Assembly (NCBI GenBank): GCA_033977485.1
Contig: CM066994.1
Location: 9,178,001 to 9,242,000 of the forward strand
DNA: 64,000 bases
Origin: Hydrangea macrophylla
Taxonomy: Eukaryota; Streptophyta; Magnoliopsida; Cornales; Hydrangeaceae
Direction: 5' to 3'
Positions 57,048 to 64,000 of the stretch are shown here, piece after piece. How positions within the stretch are numbered: the stretch's first letter is position 1; the number at the start of each line of letters is the position of its first letter. Below the pieces are notes generated by a model. The model searched no databases, was not told the DNA's origin, and saw only the letters and a list, made by a program, of their open reading frames with translations. Both the position numbers and the translations under genes were made by a program.

Positions 57048-57206
57048 GAGTAAAGATTGGGTTACACCAAAAGACACAATTTTTTGGGACACAACCCAAG
57101 AGAGGTGTCTTTCTTGTGATCCCCAGTGACATCATGGAAGAAATATAGACACACCTCTTGGGTTATGTTTCAAAAATTGTCTTTGGGTGTGTTCCAAGTA
57201 TTACCC
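57048..57206. mobile_element. Mutator-type MITE, copy 2
   Basis: The 159-bp element has the perfect 9-bp duplication TTACTCAAA at 57039-57047 and 57207-57215. Ends GAGTAAAGATTGGG and (complement) CCAAGTATTACCC match copy 1 at 43129-43291, as do the internal GGGACACAACC and GTGTCT(A/T)TCTT. Confidence 0.85.
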
Positions 57207-57387
57207 TTACTCAAATATTCAATAGGGGCAGGCACGTTGGGCCAGGGCTAAAATTTTTGAAATTTTTATACCTACATGTAGTTTGAAAATTAAAACTCCT
57301 AACCCCTACAAAATTTTGAAAAACTTTGATATTTTTAAAAATCATTTCAAAATTTTTGAAAACTTCAATTATGAATAAGTAATAACG

Positions 57388-57548
57388 TGCTTCTCAACTT
57401 TGAATTCCAAATTTAGTTCTCAAATGTTTTGTCAGTTGTACCACATACAGTGACATGTGGTACCACTGATCGCTCCCACAACATATGGTACAATTGTTAA
57501 ACCATTTGAGAACCAAATATGGGATTACAATTAGAGAAACATTGCATT
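57388..57548. mobile_element. MITE family TAATGCTATG, diverged copy
   Basis: ACGTGCTTCTCAACTTTGAATTCCAAATTTAG at the left pairs with ATTTGAGAACCAAATATGGG...AGAGAAACATTGCATTATT at the right; CCACATACAGTGACATGTGG lies in the centre. Confidence 0.5.
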
Positions 57549-57754
57549 ATTCATATGTTTAAGTAGTTTTATAAATTTAACCCTGGCCATTCCAAATTTT
57601 TTGAAAACTGCAACTTTGAAATCATAAAATTAATTTCCCCATTGGCTTCAAAGTTTCTAATATTGAAAGATACATTGTTTGATTTTTTATTTTGATTCCA
57701 TTATGAAAGATTGTGGTCAAGGGAAGAATATAGATAAGTAATTCTCTCTCTCTC

Positions 57755-57905
57755 TTTCTCTTTTTTTTTTTTTTTGATATGCACTACACAAGGGAAGGTA
57801 GTGCTCTCCCGCCCCATTCACCCCATGAGACTCAAACCCACAACCACCAGCAGGTGGGATGTAAGCCTTTACCACTGGGTCATTCCTTGATCTCGGCCCA
57901 ATCAT
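57755..57905 (-). mobile_element. tRNA-derived SINE-like repeat
   Basis: On the minus strand GACCCAGTGGTAAAGGCTT resembles a pol III A box and GGGTTTGAGTCTC a B box, about 30 nt apart, followed by a body and a terminal poly(A) (poly(T) at 57760-57774). No target duplication was found. The short reading frame on it is not a gene. Confidence 0.6.
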
Positions 57906-58599
57906 AATTCAATTCACTTTGAATATTTATCCATAACCTTTTCCTATCACTTCTCAATTTAATTCGAGCTAATTATTTTAACATTATTTAAGTTTTTCAA
58001 ATTACAATAAGCGAACAACCTTTATTATCGAAATAAGGTGATATGCATAAAATCTTAACCTAATATATATATATATATATATATATATAATAGACTCAAA
58101 AATTTCGATTATATGCACATTTATTCAATCTAAGGCCCCCAGATGAAAATTCTGAGTCCGACCAGAGGGTTGGTTTGTTGTATGAGTGAATCCAATTATT
58201 GTGGAGTCTTGGAAATAAAAACAAAAAAAGTGCAGTTTTGTTCACCCAAAATTGCTCACTTTCATTTTTTATTGGTTAATGCAATGTGGTTCAGTATTAA
58301 ATGAGAATTAATTAATGGTGTGAGCCCCACTACATTAACCAATAAAAGATCGAGGAGGGTGAGCAAATGGTGAACAAATTTTGGGTGAACAAAAATGTAT
58401 TCAAACAAAAACAAGTCATCATTTTGGAGCATCCACTATATTTAGTCTTTCGCTCACTATTGGAGCTGAGCTCTTGTTGTGTTTTAGCTTGGCATTTCTA
58501 ACTCTCCATGCTTCTGCATATTAAAACAAATATGCTTTTATCTATATATATATATATATATATATGTTTGGACCATAAATAATATTTTTATGTATTAGT

Positions 58600-58995
58600 A
58601 TACAAAGTCATGCTATATTATATTATTATATATTATTATTATATTTGTCATATGGAAGAACCAATTCAAATTGGTTGGTGGTTATTTGGAAATTACTTGC
58701 AGGACACTTGGCATCGTATGATTAATGCAAAGGTGGTTACTTGAAGATTAATGGTGATGATGAAGATGGAAGTCATTTTGGAAGAAGCTTCACCTAGAAG
58801 AAACACATGTGTAATGAATTTAAATTGGTAGTTATTTGGGAGGGAGATATTTAAATTCAAATAGGTGGTTATTGGTAGTTATGGTTTGTATCTATAAATA
58901 CACATGATGTAATCCTTTGTAAGGCTCATTGACCACACAAACAAATGCATTAATATATCTACTTTATTTTCTTCATCTATTCGGCTACCATGGCC
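58600..58995 (+). repeat. Possible LTR-type promoter/terminator fragment
   Basis: TATAAATA at 58892-58899, then TGTAATCCTTTGTAAGGC and a run to TATTCGGCTACCATGG, look like the promoter and polyadenylation part of a plant LTR. I could not define ends or a duplication, so this is only suggestive. Confidence 0.3.
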
Positions 58996-59356
58996 ATTAG
59001 TTTAGGTAATTTAATTTAGCCTAATTAGGAGTAGTGTACCTTTACTTTGCTTTTACTTACAATTCTTAGGAGTAGGAGTAATTATAACATAGTTTAATCA
59101 CTTCGAAGGTATCCTTCGAACTCTCTCTTCTTCTTCTTCTTCTTCTTTTTTGTATTTCATCTCACACGTTTGAAGTCCTGTTTAAGGCATCGAACGTCAC
59201 CACAATTTGCTTGGTGAGGCGCAGTTTGGATAATCACACACACACACACATTGACAATTTGCTTGCCTGGCACGCCCGCACATACTTATAAATTTTCCAA
59301 CCAAACAATATACATATATATATATATATATATATATTTTTGTAAAAGAATATTTT

Positions 59357-59793
59357 ACCCTTCGTTTCGAATGAGAGAAATAGAGAAGAGAAGAGAATGT
59401 GGACCACTTTCTCTCAATTTCTCTCATTTTGTTAAGTTAAGTGGGAAGAGAGAAGGGGAGAGATAAAAACTCATTTTTGTTTCTCTTCAAATCGAAGAGA
59501 TTCAGGAGAAAAAGAAAAAAGAAAAAAGAAGAGAATCAAAATAAAGTACTGTCAAAAGATCAATAGCCCCCAATAAAATCTTATTTATTCCAACTATATC
59601 CTTAATGGAGGATAAAATAGTAATTGGTTATAAATATTTTCTTTTCTTTTCTCTTATCAAAGCAAATCATATGACATAAATTTATGTTTCTATTCTCTAT
59701 TGCCTATTCAAACATGGTGGAGAAAACTCAGCCTCCTCTTCTCTTAATGGGTTTCTCTTATCTTCTCTCCACTTCTCTAAATCCAAACGGAGT
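59357..59793. mobile_element. Purine-rich inverted-repeat element
   Basis: ACCCTTCGTTTCGAATGAGAGAAATAGAGAAG pairs with the complement of CTTCTCTCCACTTCTCTAAATCCAAACGGAGT. Both arms continue with GAGAGAA-rich sequence. It is a looser relative of the 12401-13333 element. A (TA)n tract (59313-59337) abuts it. Confidence 0.5.
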
Positions 59794-60099
59794 GCTATGG
59801 CTTGTTTGGTTGTTTTCTTGAATTGAATTGTCATTTACCTCTCAAACAGTGTTCCTTTATAGAAATTCATCCTCTAGAATGAATCTATTTGAGAACATAG
59901 AATGCTTAAAGTTAGAAAGTTTGCTACTCAAGAAAAACAGGAATGAAAACATGCAAGAAATGTGATAAGGTTGTACATTTTTCTAAATAGTCTCATCCAA
60001 GGAGATGGACCCTTATGTGACTATAATACAAATTTTGAATGTGATTGTCTAAATTCATGGGACGCACAAACAAACCATTACAACATCGGATCATTTTGT

Positions 60100-61600
60100 T
60101 GAATAGTTAAATCATTTTTACCAAATGCAGGAAGTGAAAATATGGTTCAAGCATTGTTAAGTGTGTAATTTAACATGGGATCATTTTGTTGAACATTTAA
60201 ATCATTTTTGCCAAAATGCAGGAAGTGAAAATATAGTTCAAGCATTGTTAAGTGTGTAATTTGAGAGTAGGAGGCTAACATTTCTACGCATCATTAGACA
60301 CCTCAAAAATGCTTAATTTGTTAGATATGCTGTTCATTTGAGCTTCTAACTTCTTCTAAACATGATTTACAGTCAAGTTTGGCCTACTTGCGTTCTCACT
60401 TTCACAAAGATCTGACCTCACATAATTAATCTGGAACTTAAAACCTTCTTGGGTAAAAAGCATCTACACTTTTGAAACAAAGAAAATCATTTCGAATAAG
60501 AAACCAACTGGTGACCACAAAGGTTAATGCTATGATTCCCAAATTTGCATCCCAAATTTGCTTTCCTATACACGTGACAGAGGGACTACATTGAATACAG
60601 TGGAACCACCTAAATTTTCATTAGAAGTTGTTTTGAATGATACCACTGCAACATGTGTTGGAAGACAAATTTGTGAGATGTATTTGGGAAGGTTAGTGCT
60701 ACTCCACAAAAATACATCATTCATGACTTCATAAAAAATCACACTTAAAAGCAAAGGTTATAATGTCAGAGGTCATATTAATGCCAACAAAATTGGGATG
60801 CTATAATTGATCAGTAAACAGAAGTTAAAGAAAGAAAAACACACATTTAACTGAAACACAAGCTACACAAGGAAATATCAACAATCCAGTTTCCTTGCCC
60901 AGATAACTAGGAGTTGTGAGCATGATCTAAAAGCACCCCAAACACTGTAAATACAAACAAATAGACCAAAGAAGAGAACCCAAAAATATCCAAAGCACCC
61001 AAGTTTGCACTTGCTTGCATTTCACTGCCAGAAATATGGACTTCACATCTTTTATCTGATCTTAACACACCTTCTTGGGGAAAAAAGCAAGTGCCCTTGA
61101 AAAATGAAGAAAATTGCTTAAGATTTCCGAAAAAAAAAAAAATCACAATGAGGGATCACAAAAATACATCTTTCATGAATTCAGGACATTTTAAACTTCA
61201 AGACAAGGTTATAATTTTAGAGGTCATATTTTTTATAGCCAATGTCAGTGGTCATATTAATGACAACAAAATTGTGATGCTATATGTAATCAGTTAATAG
61301 AAGTAACAGCAAGAAAATACAAACATTCTGGTTAAGCACAAGCACATAGGAGTCGTGTGAATGATATATAAAAGCACTCAAAAACTGTAGATAAAAACAG
61401 ACCAGAGAAGACGAACCCCAAAAGACCCAAACACTAACAAATCATATCATTCACGAAGAGAATTTTGGAAAAGAACTTTTGATTACAGAATACAGATGGT
61501 TAAAATGTACAACACTAGAAAAAACAAAAGGCTCGCTTTAACCCATGACTAAAGGACTGTAGGAGAAATGTGAAACATTATAAACATAGAGAGGTGGAAA
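60100..61600. repeat. Duplicate of the TSB/F-box intergenic sequence
   Basis: It matches 53040-53880 in order: AGTGAAAATATGGTTCAAGCATTGTTAAGTGTGTAATTT, then AAAAGCATCTACACTTT, GGTTATAATGT and TCAACAATCCAGTTTCC. Within it an approximately 450-bp stretch is itself partly repeated (60740-60960 against 61190-61400; TTATAATTTTAGAGGTCATATT). With the pseudogene it forms one duplicated block. Confidence 0.65.
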
Positions 61601-62171
61601 TAATCCGCATCATTTTCTCTTAAGTACAATCTTGCAGGATTTTGAGCGCCTTGGCAACATTAATATTTTCTCGCTGATCAAAGAATGCATCTGTGAAGAC
61701 ATGCGTGTGCTGATTTCCATCTTCCTTAGAACTTCTGAACTGTTCAAAAAGTACTCTACCAGCATGAGTTCATCACACTCCCCCCTTGAATCTCTCAAAC
61801 CCAATTTCCCGAAGGTGCAGCGAAAGACACATAGGCACATTTTCTGGCAGATGATTCTCGAATATAGGATAGCAATTTTTTACGACGGAAAAACCCTATT
61901 AAGGAGAAGAAATCAAAAGGTCAAAGAACTCTTAACATAGGAATAGATGAGCAAACTATTCATAGCATTTTAACATACCCTCCTAAATACAAGAACTTCA
62001 AGATTAAGTGATCTTTCAAGTAGTTGTGGCAGCAATTTCCATCCATCAATACCCATGCCACCAAGCTTCAATTGTGTCAGCTTATGAAATGTAGGCATTG
62101 CAAAACCAGAATTATAAATGCCCTATATGCAAGACAGGAATAACTATAAAGGGCTGTATGAAATCACTTCC

Positions 62172-62430
62172 CATATGCACTTCTGGGACCCAAAACGCAT
62201 ATGTTAGCATGTTTGGATTAATTTTTGGGAAGCACCTTAGAGCTCCAAAAACACGTTTTGGCTGTAGAAGGTCTAGAGTTGCTTCAGCCCAAACGTTAAG
62301 CAGGAAGCATATTGGGATTTTAATGAATATTTCTTAATTCTCATCCAGCCCTATTGGTTAGGGCCTCTACTTTTGCTTCTACCTAAACACAAAAGCAACG
62401 ACCAATCCAAATGATCCCAAACCCCTTCTA
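62172..62430. mobile_element. MITE-like repeat in pseudogene intron 1
   Basis: TTTGGATTAATTTTTGGGAAGCACC, AAAACACGTTTTGGCTGTAG and CTAAACACAAAAGCAACGACCAATCC. It is orthologous to the repeat at 54880-55135, so it predates the tandem duplication. Confidence 0.5.
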
Positions 62431-62559
62431 TATAGGCTACTGCCAACTAGAACAATTCAACAAACATGTTCTTGTTTGGTCAAAGGGATACAATTTTACA
62501 AACAGGTTAATCACATAAAACATAAGTACTTCTAACAAAATGAAGAGATCAGTAAAAAA

Positions 62560-62895
62560 ATAAAAATAAAAATTTGCTGAGACACAAGGGTGGGAAGTGG
62601 AGACCAAAACCGGCAATCCTAACCTGTAAGTGACCAGAATAATCCCTACTTGCTAGTTATCAATGACAGGAGGGACCTAAACATTTTGCAAAGCAAGGGT
62701 CTGCAGACACTCCCTCAAATTGGTTGAGCCATAGCCTAAACCAGCCCCACCACAGGAGCTCGTGGACGCCATCATCCAGCCAAATGAGCCAATGGCCTAG
62801 GAATAATCCTAAGTGATTCCCATTGCATGATTCGAGCTTAGGACATACTAGCCACCAACCACTTGGGTGTAAGCCAAGTGCCACTAGACTGCTTT
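62560..62895 (-). mobile_element. SINE-like insertion in pseudogene intron 1
   Basis: On the minus strand CAGTCTAGTGGCACTTGGC and AGCTCGAATCATGC resemble pol III A and B boxes at its 5' end (about 62880-62825), and the 3' end at 62560-62580 is T- and A-rich. It is absent from the intact F-box gene, so it inserted after duplication. Target duplication not identified. Confidence 0.45.
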
Positions 62896-63910
62896 TGGTG
62901 GTCAGATAGATTAATTAACATAATAATAAAAATAAGCTTTACCTCTATTGCAGCACTAGATAGATATAGAAGTTCAACACTAGAGCATGCTGTAGGAAGT
63001 TTAGCTACTTTTCGACCATAACGTGACAAGTCTTCTTCTTCTTCTTCTTCGTCCGATTGGTCTTCACTTTGTCTGAAATCTAAATGAGCTTCAACAAGAC
63101 AGCTCATATTATCCACTATACTTTCAGGTAAACAATCATAGCATAAAAAGTACTCGAGAGCTGGAGTGTCAATCAAAATTTCACATTCACTCTCATTCAG
63201 TATGTACAATCTCTTAAGTGAGTGAACTGAGATTATAAGACTCTCCATATCTTCCCATTCACAACTATCAGTAACCAAATCTTCAAGAACAGGGCAGCCA
63301 TTAAGAAACCTCTGAAAAGAGTCACCATCAATAAATTTGACATAATCAAGAGACAGGAACTTAAGATTTGGGAAATAAACCAATTCTGGAACTCTGAGCA
63401 GTACATTCCAACCCAAGGACAATGTAACCACAGATTTGCACCCAAAAAAGACTATTATGCAACAAATTAGAGTTCTTCAAAGTGATAATCAAGAACAATT
63501 CTTCAACATTAGCCCAAGCCAACGAGCGAATCCACGCATTGATATGCGAATCGCCATGGTCCTGTTTACAATTCAAACTAAACGAATTCACATAGGAAAC
63601 ATCAGGTAAAATATTCTTGTGATCAAGCACATCTCTAAGTATTATAGTCAAAACCCCATAAACAAAATCTACAAAACTTGTTCTACTAGCTGAAGATGTC
63701 AATCTTGATAGCTGTTTTGGGTATAAAATTAGGGTATCGTCGAAAACAAGATTGTGATTTGGGATTGAAGCGAAGAGGTTTTTCCACCTGGTTGAGAGAA
63801 TCGAAGTGCTGACTGCGAATTTATTAGTGGGAAGAAATGAGACAATGTGACAGAGAATTGAATTGGGTAAAATGCTGATTCTATCAATATGATCATCTTC
63901 TAGGGTTTTA

Positions 63911-64000
63911 CTGTGTTTGGGAGTTTAGTAGAGAAAAGAAAAAAAAGAGAAAGTCGTAAGTGAGGAAAGAAAAGAAAAGAAGAGAAATGACGATGGTTTC
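63911..64000. mobile_element. Inverted-repeat element cutting the F-box pseudogene (continues past window)
   Basis: TGTTTGGGAGTTTAG(T)AGAGAAAAGAAA and GAGAAAGTCGTAAGTGAGGA match the right arm of the 12401-13333 element read in reverse (13225-13333). Only one end is inside the window. Confidence 0.7.

Larger units (their letters stand above)
61610..63909 (-). pseudogene. F-box/LRR/FBD pseudogene, tandem copy
   Basis: It is homologous to the gene at 54325-56297 over all three exons: about 63909-62943, 62122-61979 and 61895-61610. Lesions: (1) homology ends at TCTAGGGTTT (63909), where a transposon begins, so the first ~25 codons and start ATG are missing and an in-frame stop lies upstream; (2) one extra base in a T run (A run at 63442-63447 on the plus strand) shifts the frame in the first LRR stretch; (3) a G run near 61783-61788 shifts the frame in the FBD part and causes an early stop. 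The remaining peptide still reads LPNSILCHIVSFLPTNKF and LGGMGIDGWKLLPQLLERS. Intron 1 carries an additional SINE-like insertion. Confidence 0.9.

Noticed and set aside
57717..57905. Possible tRNA gene on the minus strand
   Set aside because: A- and B-box-like sequences are present, but no cloverleaf can be drawn and it continues into a body with poly(A), so a SINE is more likely.

Overview
The window is nuclear DNA of a flowering plant, almost certainly a eudicot; the species cannot be named from it. The evidence is intron-rich genes with GT-AG introns, plant-specific families (an F-box/LRR/FBD gene, a plastid-type tryptophan synthase beta chain, a DAWDLE-like FHA protein), plant retroelements with an initiator-Met-tRNA primer site, and many short inverted-repeat transposons. 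I found no rRNA genes, CRISPR arrays or bacterial-style operons. tRNA-like sequence occurs only inside SINE-like repeats.

Layout. 1-2118: repeat-rich intergenic DNA. 2128-6379: a Mutator-like element (MULE) with 1-kb terminal inverted repeats (TIRs) and a 9-bp target duplication, carrying a GRF-zinc-finger gene and a truncated FAR1-type DNA-binding gene. 7528-18070 (minus strand): a DAWDLE/SNIP1-like gene (RS-rich N-terminus plus FHA domain) with large transposon-filled introns. 18290-42735: a nested stack of retroelements. An old inverted-repeat element holds LTR A1 (21253-42666), which holds LTR B1 (21387-24204) and LTR C1 (25089-41596). C1 in turn holds LTR B2, a full-length Copia element (29713-39097) and LTR A2. 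Every level except the outermost has a target-site duplication. 43935-52557 (plus): tryptophan synthase beta, five exons, 470 aa; its last intron holds a LINE that is split by a hAT element. 54325-56297 (minus): an intact three-exon F-box/FBD gene. 61610-63909 (minus): its tandem duplicate, now a pseudogene whose start is cut off by an inverted-repeat element that runs to the window end.

The host genes are unrelated in function: small-RNA/RNA processing, tryptophan synthesis, and ubiquitin-ligase substrate choice. They share only the neighbourhood.

The most unusual signal is in the retroelements. Clusters of short, perfectly self-complementary words centred on CG lie in non-coding parts of three LTR families and of the Copia element. 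The word is uniform inside a cluster but differs between elements. LTRs B1 and B2, two copies of one family, carry different words at the same position (GC-rich CGCGCG-type in B1, CAATCGATTG in B2). Most clusters lie downstream of the likely TATA box, so they would be in the RNA. A role as homotypic RNA-dimerisation or packaging tags is my inference and is testable. The second notable system is the MULE: both TIRs carry the same apparent promoter, non-coding first exon and splice donor, pointing inward at two different zinc-finger genes, around tandem ~207-bp units that contain 22-24-nt perfect palindromes.
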